5,340 bases of DNA from Armatimonadota bacterium (GTDB lineage: Bacteria > Armatimonadota > SYMT01): positions 1-5,340 of the forward strand of contig JAJFMS010000319.1 of assembly GCA_020696885.1 (NCBI GenBank), read 5' to 3'. A program made the position numbers and the translations under genes. The notes under the pieces are model-generated. The model was given only the letters and a program-made list of their open reading frames with translations. It did no database searches and was not told the origin of the DNA. Below are positions 1-5,199 of the stretch, in pieces. Positions within the stretch are counted from its first letter, which is position 1. Every line of letters starts with the position of its first letter.

Positions 1-36
1 GGCACGGCGATGGGGTCGCCGTGCCGTTCTCTCTTG
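1..36 (+). terminator. Probable intrinsic terminator of an upstream gene outside the window
   Basis: Bases 1-10 (GGCACGGCGA) and 16-25 (TCGCCGTGCC) are perfect reverse complements around the five-base loop TGGGG. A pyrimidine-rich, T-rich stretch (26-36, GTTCTCTCTTG) follows on the plus strand. A GC-rich 10-bp stem followed by T-rich sequence fits a rho-independent terminator for a plus-strand gene ending left of the window. The T-run is interrupted by C, so efficiency is uncertain. The stem could extend beyond the left edge. It separates the left neighbour from the small-membrane-protein/DUF1501 unit. Confidence 0.55.
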
Positions 37-90
37 TGGGTGAAGTGGCGAGCAACAGGTTGCCACTATCTCCCAACTGGCGGGTCTCAA

Positions 91-105
91 CGGAGCACTG
101 CTCCG
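91..105. promoter_or_regulatory. Perfect 7-bp dyad upstream of the small membrane gene (possible operator)
   Basis: CGGAGCA (91-97) and TGCTCCG (99-105) are perfect inverted copies around a single central C. The dyad lies 30 bases before the start codon at 136 and inside the 110-base gap after the putative terminator. Position and compact symmetry would suit a dimeric regulator's operator, or a small hairpin in the leader. I do not recognise a known consensus and see no clear -35/-10 pair, so the regulatory role is inference. Confidence 0.25.
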
Positions 106-135
106 AATTCGAGCCCGCCGTGAAGGTGGCCCAGT

Positions 136-306
136 ATGCGACAGAGCAGGGAATACCGGAACGGGCTGGCCATCGCCGGGCTGATCGCCGCGGGCGCCAT
201 GGCCGTGCGCGCGGTGACGGACTTCCAGAGCGGTTGGCCGCTGCTGCTGGTAGCCGTCGCCATCCTGGCGGCTCTGGCTTTGCGCCGCTTCGTCTTCCGG
301 GACTGA
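136..306 (+). CDS. Small two-helix membrane protein, 56 aa, unknown function
   Basis: I do not recognise this family. The 56-residue product starts with a short basic, polar N-terminus (MRQSREYRNG). Two hydrophobic segments follow, at about residues 11-27 and 34-49, joined by the short polar turn TDFQSG. It ends in a basic tail (RRFVFRD), so it should be a helical hairpin in the cytoplasmic membrane. An in-frame TGA at 121-123 makes the ATG at 136 the first possible ATG, and a purine-rich AAGGTGG lies just upstream. Third codon positions are mostly G or C, like the neighbouring gene, which supports real coding. The gene ends 32 bases before the DUF1501 start, so the two are probably co-transcribed. 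A role with the exported DUF1501 protein is possible but only inferred from position. Confidence 0.6.
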   Translation: MRQSREYRNGLAIAGLIAAGAMAVRAVTDFQSGWPLLLVAVAILAALALRRFVFRD

Positions 307-329
307 CCGAACCGAACCCCGCGTGTACC

Positions 330-333
330 GAGG
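330..333 (+). promoter_or_regulatory. Ribosome binding site fixing the DUF1501 start
   Basis: GAGG lies five bases before the ATG at 339. It supports this start over the upstream ATG at 21 in the same frame, whose extension would overlap the small membrane gene in another frame and has a low-complexity, Arg/Gly-rich composition. Confidence 0.45.
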
Positions 334-338
334 CATCG

Positions 339-1802
339 ATGGACCCGCAGCAGCTCCACCCGCAACCCCAACTGGACACCGCGCTTGATGCCGGCTGCCC
401 GGACTTCCGTGCCGGTATGCGCATGGGGCGCCGGGAGGTGGTCCGCGCCGGCAGCCTCGCGCTGTTCGGCATGTCCGCGCCGGAGCTGTTCCGCGCCCAG
501 GCGGCAGCCGCCGCGGCCGCCCGGGGCTCGTTCGGGCAGGCCAAGCGGTGCATCGTCCTGTTCATGTGGGGCGGCCCCGGGCAGATGGACACCTGGGACA
601 TGAAGCCGGACTCGCCCTCCGAGTACCGCGGCGAGTTCAAGCCGATCTCCACCAACGTGGACGGCATCCAGATCTGCGAGCTGTTCCCCAAGCTGGCGAA
701 GCAGTGCGATAAGCTGGCGATCGTCCGCTCGATGCACCATCCGGACGTCAACCACCTCACCGCCACCCACTTCCTGCTCACCGGCAAGGACATGCCGAAC
801 CGCCAGGGGCCCACCACGGACGACTGGCCGAACATGGGCGCCGTGCTTTCCAAGCTGGGCCGCGGCAACCGCTCGCTGCCGCCCTACGTGGCCATGCGGC
901 CGAAGACGGCGCTGGACGTGCCCCGCTTCGTGGAGGAGAGCCGCGGGCAATGGTCGGGCTGGCTGGGGCCTGCCTTCCAGCCGTTCGTGATCGACGCGGA
1001 CCCGAACGGCAGCGCCTACCGGCGCGGCGAGTTCAGCCTCTCCACCGAGCTCTCCGGCCCCCGGTTCGAACGCCGGATGGAGCTGCGCCAGCAGCTCGAC
1101 GCCCGGATGCGCCAACTGGAAGCGCACCCCGCAGTGCAGGCCCATGACGCCAGCTACAGCCGGGCCTACAACCTCCTCACCTCCGCCGGCGCCGGGAAGG
1201 CGTTCGACCTGAGCGAAGAGCCGGACGCGGTGCGAGACCGGTATGGCCGCAATATGCACGGCCAGGCGGTGCTGCAGGCGCGCCGGCTGATCGAGGCTGG
1301 GCTGCCACTGGTGACCGTCTTCTGGCAGAACGAGGGGATCAAGAACGTCAGCGTCTACTGGGACACCCACAGCCGCACTTTCGTGGATATGCGAGAGCGG
1401 CTGTGCCCCCCGGCTGACCAGGCGTTCTCCGCGCTGCTCGGAGACCTGGAAGAGCGGGGGATGCTGGACGATACGCTCATCCTCTGGACCGGTGAGTTCG
1501 GCCGCACCCCGAAGGTGGGGCAGGGCGTCCCCGGCGGCGCCGGCGCCGGCCGCGACGGGCGCGACCACTGGCCGCACGTCTTCACCAGCGTCCTGGCGGG
1601 CGGCGGCATCAAAGGCGGCCAGGCCTACGGCAAGAGCGACGCCACCGCCTCCTACCCCGAGGAGGACGCCGTCACCCCCGGCGACCTCGCGGCCACCATG
1701 TACCACTGCCTGGGCGTCTCGCCCGGTACCGAGCTCCGAGACGCGCAGGACCGCCCCCTCGCCATCTGCGACGGCTCCGTGATCCGGAAGTTGGTTCGGT
1801 AG
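339..1802 (+). CDS. DUF1501 domain protein with Tat-like leader, 487 aa
   Basis: This is a full-length member of the DUF1501 family (PF07394), whose fold is usually grouped with the alkaline phosphatase/sulfatase superfamily; no reaction is established for it. The leader has a long polar n-region, a twin-arginine stretch (GRREVVRAG, residues 30-38), a hydrophobic stretch (SLALFGMSAPELF) and an Ala-rich segment near 53-61, consistent with Tat export. Family hallmarks follow in order: WGGPGQMDTWD (77-87), DGIQICELFPKLAKQ (108-122), SMHH (131-134) with HLTATHFLLTG (139-149), WDTHSR (341-346), WTGEFGRTP (383-391), GRDGRDHWPH (404-413), LAGGGIKGG (419-427), and the DLAATMYHCLG end region. The conserved Asp, His and Glu residues could form a metal site, which is inference. 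Length is typical. In planctomycetes these genes usually sit beside a DUF1549/DUF1553 cytochrome-type gene; here the preceding gene is a small membrane protein instead. The gene converges with the HEAT genes, with a 113-base gap and no clear terminator. Confidence 0.93.
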   Translation: MDPQQLHPQPQLDTALDAGCPDFRAGMRMGRREVVRAGSLALFGMSAPELFRAQAAAAAAARGSFGQAKRCIVLFMWGGPGQMDTWDMKPDSPSEYRGEFKPISTNVDGIQICELFPKLAKQCDKLAIVRSMHHPDVNHLTATHFLLTGKDMPNRQGPTTDDWPNMGAVLSKLGRGNRSLPPYVAMRPKTALDVPRFVEESRGQWSGWLGPAFQPFVIDADPNGSAYRRGEFSLSTELSGPRFERRMELRQQLDARMRQLEAHPAVQAHDASYSRAYNLLTSAGAGKAFDLSEEPDAVRDRYGRNMHGQAVLQARRLIEAGLPLVTVFWQNEGIKNVSVYWDTHSRTFVDMRERLCPPADQAFSALLGDLEERGMLDDTLILWTGEFGRTPKVGQGVPGGAGAGRDGRDHWPHVFTSVLAGGGIKGGQAYGKSDATASYPEEDAVTPGDLAATMYHCLGVSPGTELRDAQDRPLAICDGSVIRKLVR

Positions 1803-1812
1803 TCCGGATTAT

Positions 1813-1918
1813 TCAAGGGGAGTAAAAGCGATCCAGCGCGTAGAGATGCTGGCCTTCGATGGTCCTTCCCGGTAGCAGTTGGGTCTGTGTGCTTGGAAAG
1901 ACCACGCCCGCAGCCTCA
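1813..1918 (-). other. Protein-like open frame after the distal HEAT gene; possible frameshifted C-terminus
   Basis: On the minus strand the frame offset from the HEAT gene stays open from before its stop codon (1916-1918) to a TGA at 1813-1815. After passing the HEAT stop it reads 35 codons. The translation looks protein-like rather than random: it contains GVVFPSTQTQLLPG and ends in TIEGQHLYALDRFYSP. There is no ATG and no ribosome binding site; a GTG codon would give about 30 residues. It could be the original C-terminus of the HEAT protein displaced by a one-base change, a fragment of a lost gene, or chance. The paralog upstream ends at about the same relative point without such a tail, which argues against an essential extension. 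Confidence 0.25.
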
Positions 1919-3055
1919 ACACTCGGGAGGCTGACTCACTACCGGCAGGTCCGCCCCGGAGCTCGGCCCGACGCTCGATACCACCGGCAAGGCCTTCAAC
2001 GCCTCGGTGTCCCGTTCGATGCGGGCCAGAACCTCCAGGCAGGTGGGCAGCATCGGATGGACCAGCCCCACTTTGCTCGCCAGTTGCCAATTGCGTGCAA
2101 CCCTCCGGAGGATCGGGACTGCCGGGAGCAGGATCGGGTCGGTAAACTGCTCCGCGAGTTCGGCGAGTGCTTCGAGGGCCAAGGGGCGCGACCACCCCCC
2201 GTCGATCGCCTCGATGATTGGCGGGATCAGCTCCCGCTCGCGGACGCCGAGCCGGCAAAGGGCGACGGCACAGCGGCTGGTGCGCGCGGATGAGGGACCA
2301 GGGACGAGCACTCGCAACTCCGGCATCACGTCTGGGCCGAGACCGATCAAGGCCAGGAGCGCCTTATCCGCGTCGACCCTCGGGGCGTGAACGTCGAGAG
2401 CTCGAATGAGATCCGGGATCGCCTTGGGACCGAACCGCACGAGTGCTCCAACAGTTACGTAGTCCGCACTCGCGAGAGAAAGCAGCGGGAAGATCGCCCG
2501 CGGGTCTTTTGATGACTCGATACGGGCAACCAGCTCCTTCAGCGCTGTCGTCTTCAAGTGGCGCTCTGACAGCACCTGGTCGCCCGCAAGCATCTCCAAC
2601 GCTTCACATAGGGCATCCAGGTCACGCTCGCCGGCCAGGCGCGCGAGTAGCTGTGCTCCAAAGCAATCCCCGCTGGTCAGGTCGTGACGGCCGTCGGGAA
2701 GCATCCGGGCGACCACGAGCGGCACCGCCTGCCGATTTCCGAGGGAGGTAAGCGCCTCCAGCGCGGCAGGAGCCAGGCGATTTCCACCCCGCCAGAGCAA
2801 CTCCACCAGCACCTCGATCGCGCGCGGGTCACCGATCCGGCCAAGTGCGGTGATCGCGTGCTGCGCCGGCTCCTGCGACAGCAAGAAACCGTAGACGCCG
2901 CCGGCTCGCCAGGAGCGCAGGACCTCAATCAGCTCCGGGACCGCGCAGGCACCGAGACCCACCAGTGCCTCTTCAATCTCCGCCTGTCCCTCACCACGCA
3001 GGATGGTACGCGGACTGAACAGCTCGCAGATCAACTTGCTGGCCTGGCTTTGCAT
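1916..3055 (-). CDS. HEAT-repeat protein, distal tandem copy, 379 aa
   Basis: The protein is almost entirely HEAT-like helical pairs, about ten repeats, and is probably a cytoplasmic scaffold or protein-binding solenoid. Examples are residues 25-49, 64-90 (with ALGRIGDPRAI at 70-80), 94-119, 131-156, 169-194, 199-221, 228-251, 257-285 (with TSRCAVALCRLG) and 291-319. No signal peptide, membrane segment or catalytic domain is visible. The C-terminus carries LPVVS twice (356-360, 370-374) around a Gly/Ser/Pro spacer. It is a paralog of the gene immediately upstream: 41 of the first 80 residues are identical without a gap, and about half in the C-terminal 100. The ATG at 3055 is the only ATG between the upstream gene's TGA and the aligned N-terminus, and it matches the paralog's internal ATG. 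No Shine-Dalgarno sequence is visible before it. Family membership resembles PBS-lyase-type HEAT repeats, but nothing indicates lyase activity. Confidence 0.85.
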   Translation of the reverse strand: MQSQASKLICELFSPRTILRGEGQAEIEEALVGLGACAVPELIEVLRSWRAGGVYGFLLSQEPAQHAITALGRIGDPRAIEVLVELLWRGGNRLAPAALEALTSLGNRQAVPLVVARMLPDGRHDLTSGDCFGAQLLARLAGERDLDALCEALEMLAGDQVLSERHLKTTALKELVARIESSKDPRAIFPLLSLASADYVTVGALVRFGPKAIPDLIRALDVHAPRVDADKALLALIGLGPDVMPELRVLVPGPSSARTSRCAVALCRLGVRERELIPPIIEAIDGGWSRPLALEALAELAEQFTDPILLPAVPILRRVARNWQLASKVGLVHPMLPTCLEVLARIERDTEALKALPVVSSVGPSSGADLPVVSQPPEC

Positions 3056-3112
3056 AACTGGAGTATCGGTGGCTGCACACAGGTCGAGAAGCCGGGCACC
3101 ACCGGAGCTAGA

Positions 3113-4273
3113 TCACACCACCGGCGGGGCCTCGCCGGATGCGGAGTTTTGCGCGTCACTAACCAGCGGCAGGTCCGCGGCGCGAGGGCGGGAACTCGAA
3201 ACGATCGGCATCGCCTTCAGGTTGCCGGTTCCTCGCTCGATGCGAGCCAGGATCTTCTGGCAGGTTTCGAGGTTGGAATCGGCGAGCAGCAGACTGCGCG
3301 CCACCCGTCCGCTGCGGATGAGGTTGCGCAGGGTAGGGATCGCGCGCCTCAAGATCGGACTGTTGAACTCCTCCGAAAGCTGCGCGAGTGCAGTGAGGGC
3401 CAGGGAGTCCGACCAGGAGTGCTCCACCGCCAGGATCACCGGCGAGATGAGGCTCTCGTCGCGGAAACCGAGTTGGCAAAGGGCAACGGCGCATCGGCTG
3501 GTTACGGCGGATGGGGAGCCGGTCACCCCTGCCCGGAGCGCCGGAACGGCTCGCTCGCCCCATTCCACCAGTGCCTGCAGCGCCCTTTCCGAGTCCAGTC
3601 CGAACTTCGGGTCGAGGGCTCGAACAAGCTCCGGAATGGAGGCAGCGCCGAAGCCGACCAGGGTCCGAACCCTGAGGAAGCCCCTGTTCGTGGGAGCCAG
3701 GAGCCGCGGGATCGCCCGCATGTCCCCCAGCTCCCGGAGGCGTGACACCACGGCGTCCCGGGCCGCGGCTCTCCGCTCCAGATAGGGCACCTCACCGCTA
3801 CCGGAGAGGAGGTCCAGGGCATCGCACAGGGCGTCCACGTCGCGGACATCCGCCAACTCCGCGAGCGTTTGAACCGCGAGGCACACTACATCCGGAGGCA
3901 GGAAACGCCCCTGGTCGTTCAGAACAGCGGCCAGCGGTGACACCACCCGATGATCGTTGATCGAGGTCAGCGCTCGCACCGCCGGAAGCGCGAGCGGGGA
4001 CGCCTGCTGCTTCGCCAGCACGGCGAGCGGGGCGATCGCGCGAGGGTCGCCGATGCGGCCCAGTGCACCCACGATGTGAGTGGCCGCATCCGAACCGAAC
4101 AGGAAGTAGCGGAGCCAACCCCAGGGGCTCGACTGAAGCGCTTCCAGCAACTCCGGGACGGCCGCTGGCCCCAGCGCCACGAGGGCGTTCTCGATCTCGG
4201 TCTGCCTCCGCCAGCGGAAACCGGTGTGCACGCTGAGCAGCTCGCGGATCAAGGCGGCGACTTCGGTTGCCAT
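3113..4273 (-). CDS. HEAT-repeat protein, proximal tandem copy, 386 aa
   Basis: This is a HEAT-repeat solenoid with the same architecture as its downstream paralog. The two align from residue 1 to about 221 without gaps and with one single-residue shift before TSRCAVALCQLG (258-269). Perfectly shared blocks include ALGRIGDPRAI (70-80), with near-identical DVDALCDAL (145-153), SIPELVRALD (212-221) and ILARIER (341-347). The tail has MPIVS (355-359) and LPLVS (368-372), matching the paired motif of the paralog, then 14 further residues. I chose the ATG at 4273 because it aligns exactly with the paralog's ATG. A TTG at 4300 in the same frame would add nine residues, and neither start has a good Shine-Dalgarno sequence. 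The product is probably cytoplasmic; partner and role are unknown. About 420 bases with many stem-loops lie upstream. The stop TGA (3113-3115) is in frame with the next gene. Confidence 0.85.
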   Translation of the reverse strand: MATEVAALIRELLSVHTGFRWRRQTEIENALVALGPAAVPELLEALQSSPWGWLRYFLFGSDAATHIVGALGRIGDPRAIAPLAVLAKQQASPLALPAVRALTSINDHRVVSPLAAVLNDQGRFLPPDVVCLAVQTLAELADVRDVDALCDALDLLSGSGEVPYLERRAAARDAVVSRLRELGDMRAIPRLLAPTNRGFLRVRTLVGFGAASIPELVRALDPKFGLDSERALQALVEWGERAVPALRAGVTGSPSAVTSRCAVALCQLGFRDESLISPVILAVEHSWSDSLALTALAQLSEEFNSPILRRAIPTLRNLIRSGRVARSLLLADSNLETCQKILARIERGTGNLKAMPIVSSSRPRAADLPLVSDAQNSASGEAPPVV

Positions 4274-4447
4274 GTCGTGCTGTTTCGTGACCGCGAGCAA
4301 CCACCAGCTAGAAAGCTTGTGACGGAGAAGTCAGCGCAACTGAGTCAAGTTTGGCTTCCCGGCAGAACTCCTCCTCCGGCGCCGGGGCGGCGCCCTTGTG
4401 AAGCCCCCGAGACCGGCCGGGCACCCCTTGGGTGGCGGCTCGCAGGC

Positions 4448-4511
4448 GGTAGCCCCTACCCGTGAATCGCCCCCCAGAACCCCACCGGAGTCGTGGTCGC
4501 GGGTAGCTGCC
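4448..4511. other. Two-part helix with CCC bulge
   Basis: GGTAG (4448-4452) pairs with CTGCC (4507-4511), allowing one T-G wobble on the plus-strand reading. After a CCC bulge (4453-4455), CTACCCG (4456-4462) pairs perfectly with CGGGTAG (4500-4506). The enclosed 37 bases can form a further small hairpin through CCAC/GTGG. GGTAG can alternatively pair with CTACC next to it, so two exclusive folds exist, which is a feature of switching RNAs but also common by chance in GC-rich DNA. Confidence 0.35.
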
Positions 4512-4531
4512 CTTAAGTCTCCACGCCAAGC

Positions 4532-4574
4532 CGCCCGTTAGTCCCAGCGTCTTTTGCTGGGACGTGAAAGGGCG
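4532..4574. other. Stem-loop with 8-bp inner and 5-bp outer stems
   Basis: GTCCCAGC (4541-4548) and GCTGGGAC (4556-4563) pair perfectly around a seven-base loop (GTCTTTT on the plus strand, AAAAGAC on the minus strand). Outside an asymmetric internal loop (GTTA on one side, GTGAAA on the other), CGCCC (4532-4536) pairs with GGGCG (4570-4574). This is the clearest hairpin of the gene-free region. It lacks a T-run on either side, so it does not look like a terminator. Confidence 0.45.
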
Positions 4575-4680
4575 AAGCGCCGGCCCGCCTCCCGGGAGGG
4601 TGGGTGCTACCGACCAGGGCCGGGGGCGACCCTCCGCCACGGTAACCACTTTCGCAAAGAACGCACGCCTCGTCGGTTGC

Positions 4681-4710
4681 GGCGCAGCCTCGCTAATCGT
4701 GCGCTGCGCC
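4681..4710. other. Inverted repeat overlapping the VOC gene stop codon
   Basis: GGCGCAGC (4681-4688) and GCTGCGCC (4703-4710) are perfect 8-bp inverted copies around 14 bases that include the stop codon of the VOC gene (4693-4695). A hairpin at a gene end suggests a transcription or mRNA-stability role. The minus-strand continuation is GCAACCGACG with no T-run, so a classical intrinsic terminator is not supported. Confidence 0.35.
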
Positions 4711-5082
4711 CTCCGGCCGCTCCGCCATGTGCCAGAGCACCCCACAGGGATCGATCACATACGCCACGCGCAGCCCCCATGGCTGCATTGCCGGCGCTTT
4801 CGGCGCGGGCACACCGAACTGGCCGGGCAGGTCCAGCCCGTCGATGTGCGCCCACCACGCGTCCAGGTCATCGACCATAAGGTGCATCATGAAGTTCTCA
4901 GCCCACTCCTTCTGGTAGTAGCGCTGCAGGATGAACCCGCCGGACCCCGCGTTGAAGATCGCTACCTCACCATCCAGCACCTTCTCGAAGCCGAGCGCCT
5001 CGTAGAAGCGCCGGGAGAGATCGAAGTCGCGGGTTGGCAAGAACGGCCGGGCCAGCTCGGTCCCGGTGAGAACACCGCTCAT
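4693..5082 (-). CDS. VOC-superfamily protein (glyoxalase/bleomycin-resistance-like), 129 aa
   Basis: The length and two-module layout are those of a single-domain vicinal oxygen chelate protein, which forms a dimer of paired beta-alpha-beta-beta-beta units. Module one runs from about residue 10 to 56, with the typical ARPFLPTRDFDLSRRFYEAL helix start, then GFEKV and the strands AIFNAGSGGFILQRY. Module two runs from about 63 to 121, with FMMHLMVDDLDAWWAHID, then GLRVAYVIDPCGVLWHMAE near the end. His67 and the terminal His118/Glu121 are candidate metal ligands, but the first-module position usually holding His carries no obvious ligand (RPFLP). A metal-free, bleomycin-resistance-like binding role is therefore as likely as an enzyme. 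Substrate is unknown. The ATG at 5082 has a strong ribosome binding site and begins the fold at the usual distance. A GTG at 5172 in the same frame would add 30 residues of unlike composition. Confidence 0.85.
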   Translation of the reverse strand: MSGVLTGTELARPFLPTRDFDLSRRFYEALGFEKVLDGEVAIFNAGSGGFILQRYYQKEWAENFMMHLMVDDLDAWWAHIDGLDLPGQFGVPAPKAPAMQPWGLRVAYVIDPCGVLWHMAERPEGAAHD

Positions 5083-5089
5083 CAGAGAT

Positions 5090-5097
5090 CTTCCTTT
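5090..5097 (-). promoter_or_regulatory. Strong ribosome binding site of the VOC gene
   Basis: On the minus strand AAAGGAAG precedes the ATG at 5082 by seven bases (ATCTCTG). This decides the start in favour of 5082 over the GTG at 5172. It contrasts with the two HEAT genes, which have no visible Shine-Dalgarno sequence. Confidence 0.65.
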
Positions 5098-5111
5098 CAC
5101 CGTCGCGGCAA

Positions 5112-5190
5112 GGCGGGAGCAATGGAGTGCCGGAGCGCTCTCGAGGCGGTGCCCATCACTCCAAGACTCCACTTCTCCCTTACTCCCGCC
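5112..5190. other. Nested inverted repeats in the VOC gene upstream spacer
   Basis: Three symmetric elements sit one inside another. The outer arms GGCGGGAG (5112-5119) and CTCCCGCC (5183-5190) pair perfectly. The inner arms TGGAGTG (5123-5129) and CACTCCA (5157-5163) pair perfectly. The palindrome GAGCGCTC (5133-5140) lies inside both. In a minus-strand transcript they fall between the stop of the probable DUF4340 gene and the VOC ribosome binding site. There is no T-run after the last arm on either strand, so a leader structure or mRNA-processing site is more likely than a terminator. Confidence 0.4.
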
Positions 5191-5199
5191 TCACCACAC

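Larger units (their letters stand above)
4274..4692. other. 420-base gene-free region with dense GC-rich stem-loops
   Basis: No convincing gene is present; the open frames here are Arg/Gly/Pro-rich and lack family features. The region instead holds a series of self-complementary segments: a GC hairpin (4378-4394), CACCC/GGGTG (4422-4434), a two-part helix (4448-4511), an 8-bp stem with a further outer stem (4532-4574), and a CCGGCCC/GGGCCGG stem (4580-4623) enclosing the 12-base palindrome CCTCCCGGGAGG (4588-4599). Such stems can form in either strand's transcript. On the minus strand the region would be the leader of the HEAT genes. It may be a structured RNA, a cis-regulatory leader or a dispersed repeat. 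I match it to no known riboswitch, tmRNA, RNase P or intron. Confidence 0.4.

Noticed and set aside
1..25. Fluoride riboswitch-like GGCGATGGGGTCGCC
   Set aside because: The first stem resembles the crcB motif, but the required downstream pairing and conserved bases are absent. A simple perfect hairpin with a T-rich tail explains it.
21..338. N-terminal extension of the DUF1501 frame from ATG 21
   Set aside because: The extra 106 residues are Arg/Gly-rich, start inside the terminator-like hairpin and overlap the better supported 56-residue gene. Family N-termini start near the Tat leader.
87..1706. Long 539-residue minus-strand open frame opposite the DUF1501 gene
   Set aside because: It is antisense to a clear family member, rich in Ala/Gly/Val/His and shows no motif. 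High GC content makes long antisense frames common.
2684..3745. Long 353-residue plus-strand frame opposite the HEAT genes
   Set aside because: It spans the gap between two genes on the other strand and is Arg/Gln/Gly-rich, typical of a shadow frame.
1916..4273. Phycobilin (PBS) lyase function for the HEAT proteins
   Set aside because: Only the repeat type is similar. No phycobiliprotein genes or lyase-specific context are present.
4325..4348. TTGACT on the minus strand (4343-4348) as a -35 box for the HEAT genes
   Set aside because: No acceptable -10 hexamer is found 16-18 bases downstream, and promoter consensus in this group is poorly defined.
4308..4745. 145-residue minus-strand frame across the gap before the HEAT genes
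   Set aside because: It starts inside the VOC gene, is Arg/Gly/Pro-rich and coincides with the hairpin series. There is no ribosome binding site or recognisable fold. It would be reconsidered if the peptide recurs in relatives with synonymous changes.
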